From JAVKBW01 sp040222995 (GTDB taxonomy: Bacteria > Pseudomonadota > Alphaproteobacteria > UBA8366 > Aestuariispiraceae): a stretch of 64,000 bases of DNA. Both the position numbers and the translations under genes were made by a program. Where the stretch lies: positions 372,001-436,000 of the forward strand of contig JAVKBW010000016.1 of NCBI GenBank assembly GCA_040222995.1, in the 5' to 3' direction. Numbering within the stretch: position 1 is the first letter of the stretch; each line of letters starts with the position of its first letter. Under the pieces are notes generated by a model, which was not told the DNA's origin, did no database searches, and worked only from the letters and a program-made list of their open reading frames with translations. This document shows positions 25,719-34,044 of this stretch, in pieces.

Positions 25719-26710
25719 TGCCAACAATAAGAATTCTCAGCGAAACGGAACTCCGTAGGGCTGTCGGGCTCGATTCCGATACGGTCGACTGCGTTGAACA
25801 GGCGTTCCGGTTGCTTGCGACGACGGATGTGGCGATGCCGCCCATCGTCAGTTTCGAGGTGCCGGACTATAACGGCGAAGTCGATATGAAAACCGCCTAT
25901 GTCCCGGGGATCGACTCTTTCGCGATCAAGATGAGCACGGGTTTTTTCGACAATCCGAAGCTGGGCCTGCCGAGCCTGAGCGGCTTGATGGTCCTGTTTT
26001 CCGCGAAAACAGGGCAGGTCGAAGCGGTGCTGCTCGACAATGGATACCTGACGGACATCCGGACCGCCGCGGCCGGTGCGGTCGCCGCGAAATGGCTGTC
26101 ACGGGAAGAGTCCGCGACGGCAGGCATCATCGGAACCGGCCTGCAGGCCCGGCTGCAACTGAAGGCGCTGACGCTTGTCAGGCCGATCAAACGGGCGCTG
26201 ATCTGGGGCAGGGACCCGGAAAAGGCGGCCGTCTGTGCCGAAGAGGTCGGGCGTGATCTGGGGATTGATGCCGCCGCTGTTCCCGACATCGGTGATGTGA
26301 TGGCGGCAGGCGATATCGTTGTCACCACGACGCCATCGACGGAACCGCTGGTGACGGCGTCGCAGCTTCGGCCGGGCATGCATATCACGGCCATGGGATC
26401 GGACGCCGACTACAAGGTAGAGATCGACCCGGCAGCCCTGGCTGCCGCCGACCTGTATGTCTGTGACCGGGTTGCGCAATGCCAGACGCGGGGTGAACTG
26501 CGGATGGCGCTGGAAACCCTTTCCGTTGAAGCGGATGCCGAATGGCCGGAACTGGGCGATATCATCGCCGGCAAAGTGCCGGGCCGAACAGACGCGGCGC
26601 AGGTCACGATTTGCGACCTGACCGGCACCGGTGTTCAGGATACCGCCATCGCCACGGCCGCCAGCCGTCTGGCCGCCGAAGCCGGCGCAGGAACCAGCTT
26701 CGAAAGCTGA
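25718..26710 (+). CDS. eutC: Ornithine cyclodeaminase/mu-crystallin family protein, EutC type
   Basis: This 330-residue protein starts at the ATG overlapping the stop of the preceding gene by one base, so the two are translationally coupled. It has the family's K-M-S-T-G-F-F-D-N near residue 70, T-D-I-R-T-A-A-A-G-A near 112 and a Rossmann motif G-I-I-G-T-G-L-Q-A near 135. Members are NAD(P)-dependent imine reductases or cyclodeaminases. With the upstream dehydratase it likely handles an imine or enamine product, as EutC in ectoine degradation or as an iminosuccinate reductase (BhcD). The choice between them is not possible here. Confidence 0.7.
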   Translation: MPTIRILSETELRRAVGLDSDTVDCVEQAFRLLATTDVAMPPIVSFEVPDYNGEVDMKTAYVPGIDSFAIKMSTGFFDNPKLGLPSLSGLMVLFSAKTGQVEAVLLDNGYLTDIRTAAAGAVAAKWLSREESATAGIIGTGLQARLQLKALTLVRPIKRALIWGRDPEKAAVCAEEVGRDLGIDAAAVPDIGDVMAAGDIVVTTTPSTEPLVTASQLRPGMHITAMGSDADYKVEIDPAALAAADLYVCDRVAQCQTRGELRMALETLSVEADAEWPELGDIIAGKVPGRTDAAQVTICDLTGTGVQDTAIATAASRLAAEAGAGTSFES

Positions 26711-26722
26711 CGGCAAGCCGGA

Positions 26723-27529
26723 TTACAAAATGCGCGCGCGTAGCCAGGACGATCCGCGCTCGACCACAAGCACCAGCAGGAAAACGCAGATGATGATGGT
26801 GCAGGCCAGATCGTAACTGAACAGGTCCATCGCGACTTTCAGTTCGATGCCGATGCCGCCGGCGCCGACAAGCCCCAGCACCACCGACGACCGGGTCGCC
26901 TTTTCAAGAGAGAACAGGGCGGTTGCGATGAAACTCGGGAAGGCCTGCGGGATGACAGCGGAAAAGATCATGCCGGTTCGGCTGGCGCCGATGGCCGACA
27001 GGGCTTCGCTGGGTCCCTTGTCGGATTCCTCCATCGCTTCGGCGAAGAACCGACCGCAGAATCCGATTGTGTCGATCATGATCGCCAGCGTTCCCGCCGC
27101 CGGACCGAGACCGACGGCGATCACGAAGAACAGCGCCCAGATCAGATCGGGGACCGTGCGGAAGAAGCTGATGATGCTGCGGGCCGCATGATAGACAATC
27201 GGGTGCGGCGACAGGCCGCGCGCCGCCAGAATGGCCATCGGAACGCTGATGATGACGCCAAGGATCGTTCCGACCACCGCCATCTGGAAAGTTTCCAGCA
27301 GAGCGCTGCCGATAGACGAAAGCCGGCTTATATCGGGCGGAAACATCTGGCCGAGAACCCGAGCAATACCGGGCAGTCCGCGCGTGAGGCGCTCTATCGA
27401 GAGATCGACATGATTGATCGACGCGACAACAAAGGCCGCCACCGCGACGAAAAGGATATAGGTCAGAATATTCGGGCGTTCGAACCGGTCGGGCAAACCG
27501 GCGAGAGCCGGTCGGTTGATGTTATTCAT
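26723..27529 (-). CDS. phnE: Phosphonate ABC transporter permease (copy 1)
   Basis: This PhnE-family permease has 268 residues from the ATG at 27529, which overlaps the upstream ATPase stop codon; a 57-base-longer frame is less likely. Several membrane helices are present, and the family motif I-G-F-C-G-R-F-F-A-E-A-M-E is followed by G-A-S-R-T (EAA loop region). It imports phosphonates with PhnC and PhnD encoded just upstream. A second PhnE is encoded at 41189-42010. Confidence 0.88.
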   Translation of the reverse strand: MNNINRPALAGLPDRFERPNILTYILFVAVAAFVVASINHVDLSIERLTRGLPGIARVLGQMFPPDISRLSSIGSALLETFQMAVVGTILGVIISVPMAILAARGLSPHPIVYHAARSIISFFRTVPDLIWALFFVIAVGLGPAAGTLAIMIDTIGFCGRFFAEAMEESDKGPSEALSAIGASRTGMIFSAVIPQAFPSFIATALFSLEKATRSSVVLGLVGAGGIGIELKVAMDLFSYDLACTIIICVFLLVLVVERGSSWLRARIL

Positions 27530-28352
27530 AGATGTGGCCCAGTGATTCCGCGTCGACGCCGGCCGTGGCTGCATCGACGACGACATTGCCCTGTTTCAGG
27601 GCGATGACCCGTCCGGCATATTCAAGCGCATGACGCAAATTGTGCGATGTGTAGAGCAGGGTGATGCCGTCTTCCTTCAGCAGGTCGACGAACAACTGCA
27701 TGACTTCCTCGCCCGCTGCCGGGTCAAGACTGGCGACCGGTTCGTCGGCCATGACAAATTCAGGTTGTTGCATCAGGGCTCTGGCGATGGCGACCCGTTG
27801 CGACTGTCCTCCCGACAGGCGGTCGGCCCGCCGGTCGGCGATATCCGCCAGCCCAACGCGGTGGAGGCAGTGCATGGCCTGTGCCCGGGTTTCCGCCGGC
27901 GCAAGGCTCTGATACCAGGTGCGGAGCCCACCGCCGCGCGCCTGCGCGCCATGTATGACATTCGATAGCGCCGATAGCCGCGGCACCAGATTGTGTTTCT
28001 GGAATACGAAGCCGATGCGCGACCGCAGGCTGCGCAGAGCGCGGGGCTTCAGGCTGGTGACCGGTTCTCCCAGAAGATTGACCGACCCGGCGGTCGGTTC
28101 GATCAGACGGATACAGCACCGAAGGAGGGTCGACTTGCCGGTGCCGTTCGCACCGATAAGGGCGACCGACTGACCTTCGTGAATATCGATATCGACACCC
28201 TTCAGTACATCCGTGCCGTCAGGAAATCGTTTGCGCAGACCCTTGATGCGGCAGGCTACCGAACCGGTAACAGGCTGCGGCGAAACATCGTCGCCGCAGC
28301 CGTCTTCTCTTACCGGAGCAAGGGCCGTGGCCGCTGCGCCAGCCACTATCAA
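27522..28352 (-). CDS. phnC: Phosphonate ABC transporter ATP-binding protein (copy 1)
   Basis: This 276-residue ATPase has Walker A G-A-N-G-T-G-K-S-T, signature L-S-G-G-Q-S-Q-R and Walker B V-M-A-D-E-P. The only start giving full length is a TTG (28352-28350) overlapping the TGA of phnD, consistent with coupling, though the N-terminal ~32 residues before A-C-R-I-K-G-L look non-conserved and the true start may be later. It energises the importer formed with the adjacent phnD and phnE. Confidence 0.85.
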   Translation of the reverse strand: MIVAGAAATALAPVREDGCGDDVSPQPVTGSVACRIKGLRKRFPDGTDVLKGVDIDIHEGQSVALIGANGTGKSTLLRCCIRLIEPTAGSVNLLGEPVTSLKPRALRSLRSRIGFVFQKHNLVPRLSALSNVIHGAQARGGGLRTWYQSLAPAETRAQAMHCLHRVGLADIADRRADRLSGGQSQRVAIARALMQQPEFVMADEPVASLDPAAGEEVMQLFVDLLKEDGITLLYTSHNLRHALEYAGRVIALKQGNVVVDAATAGVDAESLGHIYE

Positions 28353-29218
28353 TCGCCGACGAACTGGTTGAACGAATCCACGCCGATGGTTTGATACATG
28401 GAACGGACGTAATCGTAATCCTTGTCCTCGACGGCCTTGAGAAAGAAACCGCCCTTGTATTTCTGATTGTCGTCACCCGTCAGAACGGCCGACATCAACT
28501 CGTTGCCGTGGTCGATGAATGCGGAGCGCATCTTGCCGAACATTTCTTTCGAAACGGACGGCGAAGCGATCAGAATGTCGTTCGGCAGATCACGCCCGCG
28601 CGCCACAACCGTGAATGCCTGATCGGGGAATTTCTGGCGGATGTTTTCCAGGTGACCGAAATTCATACCGACAGCGGCCAGATCGCCGCGGATCAACGCT
28701 TCAACCGCGACATTGCGGCTGATGATCTGCGGATCGTAATCCTTGCCGTAGTTCAGGCCGACATCGGCCAGCGCCTGCGCCGGGCCGAGATGCTGCGAGG
28801 TGGAACCGACGGACCCGAACGAAACTTTCTTGCCGGCGATGTCAGCGGCTTTCTTGATCGGACCGTCGGCCATGGTGACAATCTGGGCGAAGTAGTTCGG
28901 GCGTTGCCAGCCGACGACAACGCGGGCGTCGGTGCGGGCCTTGAACACCACGTATTCCGCCGGACCTGTCAGAACGAAATCGACCTGGCCGGCGCGCATC
29001 GCTTCTACAGCGGCGGTGCGGCTGTTCACCGGCAGGAATTCGATTTCGTAGCCGGTGTAATTTGAAAGCTTGTCGCGGAAGACACCGAATTCACGCTGAA
29101 GGTTCTCCAGACCTTCGATATCCGTCACGGCGAAACGAACGGTATCGGCCGCATTGGCGACAGGCGCCGACAGGCCGGCTGTCACTGCCACAGCCGTCAT
29201 CAATCTCTTTAACCACAT
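28349..29218 (-). CDS. phnD: Phosphonate ABC transporter periplasmic binding protein (copy 1)
   Basis: This 289-residue protein has a Sec signal peptide cleaved near A-N-A-A-D. The PhnD-family fold is shown by V-D-F-V-L-T-G-P-A-E-Y-V near residue 78 and by G-K-K-V-S-F-G-S-V-G-S-T-S near 128. It captures a phosphonate or phosphate ester in the periplasm. First gene of phnD-phnC-phnE, divergent from the phnM-like gene across a 229-bp gap. That gap holds no clear Pho box but has a CTAGACCA sequence resembling half of the palindrome upstream of phnG. Confidence 0.88.
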   Translation of the reverse strand: MWLKRLMTAVAVTAGLSAPVANAADTVRFAVTDIEGLENLQREFGVFRDKLSNYTGYEIEFLPVNSRTAAVEAMRAGQVDFVLTGPAEYVVFKARTDARVVVGWQRPNYFAQIVTMADGPIKKAADIAGKKVSFGSVGSTSQHLGPAQALADVGLNYGKDYDPQIISRNVAVEALIRGDLAAVGMNFGHLENIRQKFPDQAFTVVARGRDLPNDILIASPSVSKEMFGKMRSAFIDHGNELMSAVLTGDDNQKYKGGFFLKAVEDKDYDYVRSMYQTIGVDSFNQFVGD

Positions 29219-29447
29219 AACCTGAACTCCCTGAGTTGCTATAACGAACTGGCCTCAAGAATGGTGCAGATGCGTGATCGGTTTTTGTCGGATTTGTTGC
29301 GGTCTTGTGGCACGAACTAGACCAATACGAAGCCTGTATAGGCGAAATTATGATCTTTTGGTTAAACTGGCAGGATAGACTTGCGAAGCCGGAATCCGTC
29401 GAGCAAACAAGGCGTATCGTTTTCCTTTTTTCACAGGACAGACTGCC

Positions 29448-30650
29448 ATGTCGACCGTGACTCTTACGAATGTAAACGCGCTGTTGCCCGGAGAGGGTCT
29501 TACGGAAACGTCACTTCGTATCGAAGACGGTTGCATTGCGGGGATTGGCGTCGACGCACCGCAAACGGGCAAAGTTGTCGACGGCAACGGTCTGATGGCG
29601 ATGCCAGGCATTGTCGACATCCATGGGGACGCCTTTGAACGTCAGATCATGCCGCGCGCAAACGTTTCTTTCCGGCTCGATGTCGCTCTGAACGATACCG
29701 ACCAGCAGATGATTTCGAACGGCATCACGACGGCTTATCATGGCGTTACGTTTTCGTGGGAACCCGGACTGCGCGGTCGTGAGAATTGCGAAAGGATGCT
29801 CGGCGGCGTCGCCGCCTTGCAGCCGTATTTCGGATGTGACACCAGAATTCACCTGCGATTCGAAACGTTCAATCTGGACGCTGTCGATGACGTGATTGAC
29901 TGGATGAATGACGGATTGTTCGGAATTTTCGCGTTCAACGATCACACGCCGGAAATCGTCGACAATCTCAGTAACGCCTCACACAAGGTAAAACGGTATA
30001 CAGACCGGACAGGCCTGTCCGAAGATCAGTTCAAAGCGCTTGCGCAGTCGGTTTACGAACGGCGCGGCGACGTCACCGCGGCGATCGGGAAACTGGCTTC
30101 CGCCGCCCGCTTGAATAATGTGCCGCAGTTTTCGCACGATGACCGGACGCCTGAAATGCGGCGGTTCTATCACGAGCTCGGATGCGAGGTGTCCGAGTTT
30201 CCGATGAACGAGGAAACCGCCGAAGCGGCTCGGATACTCGGCAACCCGATTGTGCTTGGCGCCCCGAATGTGATGCGGGGCGGCAGCCACAATGGCGCGG
30301 TCAATGCCGCGGATATGATCGCCCAAGATCTTTGTAACATTCTCGCGTCCGATTATTACTATCCGGCACAGTTGATTGCGGCCTTCAGGCTGGTCGACGA
30401 CGGCGTCCTGGATATCGAACGGGCATGGAACCTGGTATCGCTCAATCCGGCGCGGGCGGCGGGCCTGACCGATCGCGGCGAGATCAGGATCGGTCAGCGG
30501 GCCGACCTTGTACTTGTCGATACGGCAGAGACTGAATTTCCGCGAATTGTTGCGACGATGACAGAGGGGCGGATGGTCCATCAGACGATGGATATGTCAT
30601 CCACTGGACGGTCCGGCGCGCCGCAGGTTTCGCAGCGGCTGTCAGCCTAG
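29448..30650 (+). CDS. phnM: PhnM-like amidohydrolase (alpha-D-ribose 1-methylphosphonate 5-triphosphate diphosphatase family), copy 1
   Basis: This 400-residue amidohydrolase-fold protein has M-P-G-I-V-D-I-H-G-D-A-F-E near residue 51 as the metal-binding strand, where the C-P lyase operon copy (45374-46516) has H-T-D, and G-A-P-N-V-M-R-G-G-S-H-N-G near 266 as in PhnM. PhnM removes diphosphate from the triphosphate intermediate of the C-P lyase pathway. This copy is clearly divergent from the operon copy, so it may act on a related phosphonate or nucleotide. It is divergent from phnD copy 1 and followed by a small secreted-protein gene and phnN. Confidence 0.75.
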   Translation: MSTVTLTNVNALLPGEGLTETSLRIEDGCIAGIGVDAPQTGKVVDGNGLMAMPGIVDIHGDAFERQIMPRANVSFRLDVALNDTDQQMISNGITTAYHGVTFSWEPGLRGRENCERMLGGVAALQPYFGCDTRIHLRFETFNLDAVDDVIDWMNDGLFGIFAFNDHTPEIVDNLSNASHKVKRYTDRTGLSEDQFKALAQSVYERRGDVTAAIGKLASAARLNNVPQFSHDDRTPEMRRFYHELGCEVSEFPMNEETAEAARILGNPIVLGAPNVMRGGSHNGAVNAADMIAQDLCNILASDYYYPAQLIAAFRLVDDGVLDIERAWNLVSLNPARAAGLTDRGEIRIGQRADLVLVDTAETEFPRIVATMTEGRMVHQTMDMSSTGRSGAPQVSQRLSA

Positions 30651-30743
30651 TTCTCTAAATTTCAACGTATTAACGGCGAATTCCAGGCGGTCGGGCCGCT
30701 GGCGGGCGGCTGCCGTTCACGGTCCTTTGTTTGGTTAATATGA

Positions 30744-30770
30744 CACTTTGATGTATTCTTCACCAAAGTG
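30744..30770. promoter_or_regulatory. CACTTTG-N13-CAAAGTG inverted repeat
   Basis: A perfect 7-bp inverted repeat separated by 13 bases lies in the AT-rich region 60 bases before the small secreted-protein gene. The size and spacing suit a dimeric regulator. There is no T-run for a terminator. Confidence 0.35.
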
Positions 30771-30829
30771 AAATATTTGTACCATTTTAACCGAAGTGGA
30801 GTCTTAATAAGCCAACAAAGGAGAGCACG

Positions 30830-31153
30830 ATGCGAATATCGTTCTCAGTTCCGTTCTTTTCATTTTTAGTAGTTTCAATTTTTTCCGTTGCCCCCCTGTC
30901 TCCTGCCGAAGCCGGTCTTGTTTGCGGCGAACGGGCGGATTTCGTCGAAAAACTCGACGAGGCGTATGGCGAAAAGCTTATTTCCGCCGGACTGGAAGCT
31001 GATGGTAACGTTTTCGAGGTTTACAGGTCTGAAACAGGGTCCTGGACGATCCTGGTTACCGAACCGGAAGGGCCTACCTGTGTGCTGGCTTCCGGTGAAG
31101 CCTGGACCGACGGCAAGAGAACCGAGGCATCGGCAGACGAACAGCCATTGTAG
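30830..31153 (+). CDS. Small secreted protein of unknown function
   Basis: This 107-residue protein has a clear signal peptide (M-R-I-S-F-S-V-P-F-F-S-F-L-V-V, cleaved near S-P-A-E-A). The mature part is about 80 residues with two cysteines, one in L-V-C-G-E-R and one in P-T-C-V-L-A, which could form a disulfide. AAGGAGAG lies a few bases before the ATG, so expression is believable. I do not recognise the family. It sits between phnM-like and phnN genes but ends before the Pho box that precedes phnN. Confidence 0.65.
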   Translation: MRISFSVPFFSFLVVSIFSVAPLSPAEAGLVCGERADFVEKLDEAYGEKLISAGLEADGNVFEVYRSETGSWTILVTEPEGPTCVLASGEAWTDGKRTEASADEQPL

Positions 31154-31172
31154 CAGGCCGGAAATTCCGCAC

Positions 31173-31190
31173 CGGTCACGATACTGTCAC
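31173..31190 (+). promoter_or_regulatory. Pho box upstream of phnN
   Basis: CGGTCAC, a GATA spacer and CTGTCAC form two 7-mers with the exact 11-nt PhoB period; the second is a perfect match to CTGTCAC and the first matches six of seven. The box ends 48 bases before the phnN start codon, the same distance as the box upstream of phnC copy 2. Confidence 0.75.
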
Positions 31191-31238
31191 GGTTCATATG
31201 GCACGATGCCTGTTTGAGTATTGCGTGGCTGGCACATC

Positions 31239-31814
31239 ATGATTCAGTTTCCCGGGCGGCTTGTCCTCGTTGTCGGTTCATCAGGGGTCGGCAAGGATTC
31301 CGTGATGGATGGAGCACGTGCGCGGCTTGCCGGAAATTCCGGTTTCGTATTCCAGCGGCGCGTCATTACCCGTGCGGCAATGCCGGACGCTGAAGATCAT
31401 GACACATTGAGTATCGCCGCATTCGAAGCAGCGCGGGCCAAAGGCGATTTTTCGTTGAGCTGGCAGGCGCACGGACTTTGGTACGGTGTGCCGCGAGAGA
31501 TTGAAGACAAGATGGCGACCGGCAGAACCGTGATCGTGAATACGTCGAGAACCGTGATCGCCGCCGCCCGGACACTCTATCCGGGAACGCAGACTATCCA
31601 TATTACAGCTTCGTCGGAAACTCTGGTGAAAAGGCTATCGGCGAGAGGGCGGGAAACGGCAGATGATATCGCTGCCCGGCTGGCGCGGAATATTGCTCCG
31701 GTCTCACCGGGTGAGGGCGTCTGGCGAATCGAAAACGACGGCGACCTTTCCGATGCCGTATCCAGATTTATCGAGATCGTCGAGCTGTTCGCGTCAGGTA
31801 ACAATTTATCCTGA
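31239..31814 (+). CDS. phnN: Ribose 1,5-bisphosphate phosphokinase
   Basis: This 191-residue P-loop kinase starts at the ATG at 31239; a TTG 18 bases earlier is less likely. Walker A is G-S-S-G-V-G-K-D-S at about residues 11-19, the guanylate-kinase-like R-R-V-I-T-R follows, and Y-G-V-P and R-N-I-A segments appear later. PhnN phosphorylates ribose 1,5-bisphosphate to PRPP, the last step of ribose salvage in the C-P lyase pathway. It is separated from the main phn operon by about 14 kb and preceded by a Pho box. Its 3' end overlaps the convergent regulator by nine bases. Confidence 0.85.
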   Translation: MIQFPGRLVLVVGSSGVGKDSVMDGARARLAGNSGFVFQRRVITRAAMPDAEDHDTLSIAAFEAARAKGDFSLSWQAHGLWYGVPREIEDKMATGRTVIVNTSRTVIAAARTLYPGTQTIHITASSETLVKRLSARGRETADDIAARLARNIAPVSPGEGVWRIENDGDLSDAVSRFIEIVELFASGNNLS

Positions 31815-32636
31815 TACCAGGAAGGGGCCTGCCGATTTCAGAAACAATGACAGCAATTCGGACTGCGACGATATGTTGAGTTTCGCATAGGCGCGCTTGC
31901 GATGGGTCTTCACCGTTGTGACGGAGATATCGAGTATTTCACTCATCGATGCGGACGAATACCCGCGCAGGACGTGCTGCATGACCTGTTGTTCCCTGTC
32001 CGACAGTTCAGGCTTTCCGAAATTGTCGAACAGTTCGTCGATACGGGCGTCTATCGGATGTTCGATTTTCCGACACCCTCTTAACATCCAGTACTTCCTA
32101 ACGATCGTGCCGATCAGGCTTATATGATCCTCCAATCGCCTGACCACCGAATCGCGATAGGCGTCGGCGCCCAAGGGACTGAACAGGTCGATTTCCACCG
32201 TCGTTTCCTTGCCGACTGACACAGCGATAATCAGTTCTTCCTGCCGTTCGGGCCAGTCGCTGGTGACAAAGCCGATCTCTTCCAGTTCCGACCGCGATAT
32301 CCCATCGACTGTATTGAGGTCGTGCTTGTAATACTCGTCCGGCGCAAGATCTCGCATTCTGTACACACCGGTCTGCATCCCCCGGCAATGAGCGCGATAG
32401 GCTGGATTGAGAACATAGGTTCCGTTTACATAGTTTTTGATGCCGGATTTTGATTTCTCATCGGGAAAGGTGTCGTAAAGACAAACGGGTCTCGACCGGC
32501 CGCGATTGATGAATATGGATGTCATCTTAAACGGCGCCAGCACCGAAAGACTGTCGATCAACTGCGATGGAAACGTATCGTTGTCGATGCAATCGATAAG
32601 TTTTTCCGTTTCACGTTGCCAGGATTGATCGTTCAT
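31806..32636 (-). CDS. LuxR-type transcriptional regulator with N-terminal ligand-binding-like domain
   Basis: This protein has 276 residues from the ATG at 32636; a TTG 51 bases upstream would add 17 residues. The C-terminal ~65 residues are a LuxR/GerE helix-turn-helix (L-S-D-R-E-Q-Q-V-M-Q, then I-S-V-T-T-V-K-T-H-R-K-R-A-Y-A-K-L). The N-terminal ~190 residues resemble autoinducer-binding-like domains only in size. There is no synthase gene nearby, so it is a LuxR solo if ligand-responsive. It is divergent from the aminotransferase gene. A dyad in their shared promoter region recurs ahead of the ABC importer genes and is a candidate target. Confidence 0.75.
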   Translation of the reverse strand: MNDQSWQRETEKLIDCIDNDTFPSQLIDSLSVLAPFKMTSIFINRGRSRPVCLYDTFPDEKSKSGIKNYVNGTYVLNPAYRAHCRGMQTGVYRMRDLAPDEYYKHDLNTVDGISRSELEEIGFVTSDWPERQEELIIAVSVGKETTVEIDLFSPLGADAYRDSVVRRLEDHISLIGTIVRKYWMLRGCRKIEHPIDARIDELFDNFGKPELSDREQQVMQHVLRGYSSASMSEILDISVTTVKTHRKRAYAKLNISSQSELLSLFLKSAGPFLVSG

Positions 32637-32652
32637 TTGGGCTGAGGCTCTC

Positions 32653-32676
32653 GTGTCCTTCTCCGGGAGGATATAC
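32653..32676. promoter_or_regulatory. Dyad element, copy 1 (between luxR-like gene and aminotransferase)
   Basis: TCCTTC, loop TCCG and GGAGGA form a 6-bp stem with three further weak pairs outside, followed by TATAC. A 22-nt segment (32655-32676) is identical at 20 positions to 34048-34069. It is either a DNA operator for the divergent LuxR-type regulator or an RNA hairpin with a UNCG tetraloop in the leader, 75 bases before the aminotransferase ATG. Confidence 0.55.
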
Positions 32677-32751
32677 CCTGTGTTCAATATGTGGATAGTT
32701 CATCAACAGAAACCTTATCGCAACAGTAACCTGAATAGGACCTGCCCCAAG

Positions 32752-34029
32752 ATGCCAAATGTGAATATTGACCAGATACGATCCCTGTTTCCTGCGCTTT
32801 CCCGGGATGGCGATGATGTCGCGCCGGTGTTTCTGGACAATCCCGGCGGCACCCAGGTTCCGCAATCGGTTATCGATGCCATGACCCATTGCCTGATTTA
32901 CGCCAACGCGAATTTGGGCGGCGCTTTCAAGACATCGCAGCGCGCCGATGAAATTGTCGATCAGGCGCATGTGGCAATGGCCGATTTCGTAAACGCCAAC
33001 TCGTCCCGCGAGATCATCATCGGACAGAACATGACGACCCTGACCTTTCACATGTCGCGGTCGATCGGCAACACGCTGACGGCAGGCGACGAAATCATCG
33101 TTACCAAAATGGATCACGACGGCAACGTAACGCCGTGGACTCTGATGGCGCGCGATCATGGATTGACCGTCAAATATCTGCCTTTCAACCGGGAAACATT
33201 TGAATTCGAGATGGCGGATCTGGAAGCCCTGCTGACGGACCGGACAAAACTTGTGGCCGTCAACCACGCGAGCAATCTGACCGGAACCGTAAACAACGTG
33301 AAGGCCATTACCGAACGCGCCCATCAGGCCGGCGCACTGGTTTATGTGGATTCCGTTCAGTTTGCGCCGCACAGCGTTATCGATGTGCAGGAAATCGGTT
33401 GCGACTTTCTGGTTTGCTCGCCTTACAAGTTTTTCGGTCCGCATATGGGCGTTCTGTGGGGGCGTGAAAGCGTGTTGCTGGACCTCGAGCCCTACAAGGT
33501 TCGGGCGGCCGCGGATGATCTGCCGGGGTGTTATGAAACCGGCACGCTCAGCCACGAAGGAATGGCGGGCATCACCGCCGCCGTAGACTATTTCGCCATG
33601 ATCGGCCGCGATTTCGCGGAGGATCAGTATCGGACGCGTTTCAGCCATTTCAAGGGAAGGCGGCAGAATATCTGCGCTGCGCTGGAGTATCTTACTGATT
33701 ACGAAACGCCGCTAACACTTCGTCTGATCGAAGGGCTGGGGTCGTTTCCGAAGGTTAAAGTACAGGGGATCACCAACCCGAATGCGATGAGATCCCGGGT
33801 ACCGACCGTATCCTTTACCGTCGATGGCGTTCACCCCAAGGACATTGTCGCAGATATTGGAAAAAAAGGATTTCAGGTCTGGTCCGGCCACAACTATGCG
33901 GTGGAGCCGACGACGCATCTTGGATTGATGGAAAAAGGCGGTGTCGTCCGTATCGGCATAGCGCATTACAACACGATGGATGAAGTCGAAAGAACGCTTG
34001 CGGCGATTGCCGGTCACCTCGGCGTGTAA
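32752..34029 (+). CDS. Class V aminotransferase / cysteine desulfurase-like PLP enzyme
   Basis: This 425-residue fold-type I PLP enzyme starts at the ATG at 32752. It has F-L-D-N-P-G-G-T-Q-V-P near residue 27, Y-V-D-S-V-Q-F-A-P-H near 200, and the cofactor lysine in C-S-P-Y-K-F-F-G-P-H near 225. The family covers cysteine desulfurases, selenocysteine lyases and isopenicillin-N-epimerase-like proteins. No desulfurase partner (IscU or SufE) is nearby. It precedes a polar-amino-acid importer and an inositol-monophosphatase-like gene and shares a dyad element with the importer promoter. It therefore probably acts on the imported amino acid, but the substrate is unknown. Confidence 0.8.
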   Translation: MPNVNIDQIRSLFPALSRDGDDVAPVFLDNPGGTQVPQSVIDAMTHCLIYANANLGGAFKTSQRADEIVDQAHVAMADFVNANSSREIIIGQNMTTLTFHMSRSIGNTLTAGDEIIVTKMDHDGNVTPWTLMARDHGLTVKYLPFNRETFEFEMADLEALLTDRTKLVAVNHASNLTGTVNNVKAITERAHQAGALVYVDSVQFAPHSVIDVQEIGCDFLVCSPYKFFGPHMGVLWGRESVLLDLEPYKVRAAADDLPGCYETGTLSHEGMAGITAAVDYFAMIGRDFAEDQYRTRFSHFKGRRQNICAALEYLTDYETPLTLRLIEGLGSFPKVKVQGITNPNAMRSRVPTVSFTVDGVHPKDIVADIGKKGFQVWSGHNYAVEPTTHLGLMEKGGVVRIGIAHYNTMDEVERTLAAIAGHLGV

Positions 34030-34044
34030 CCTGATGTTCATGCT

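Noticed and set aside
29311..29322. CACGAACTAGAC occurs here and again at 53281-53292, both between divergent genes
   Set aside because: A 12-base match between two intergenic regions is expected about this often by chance, and no symmetry or shared function links the two places.
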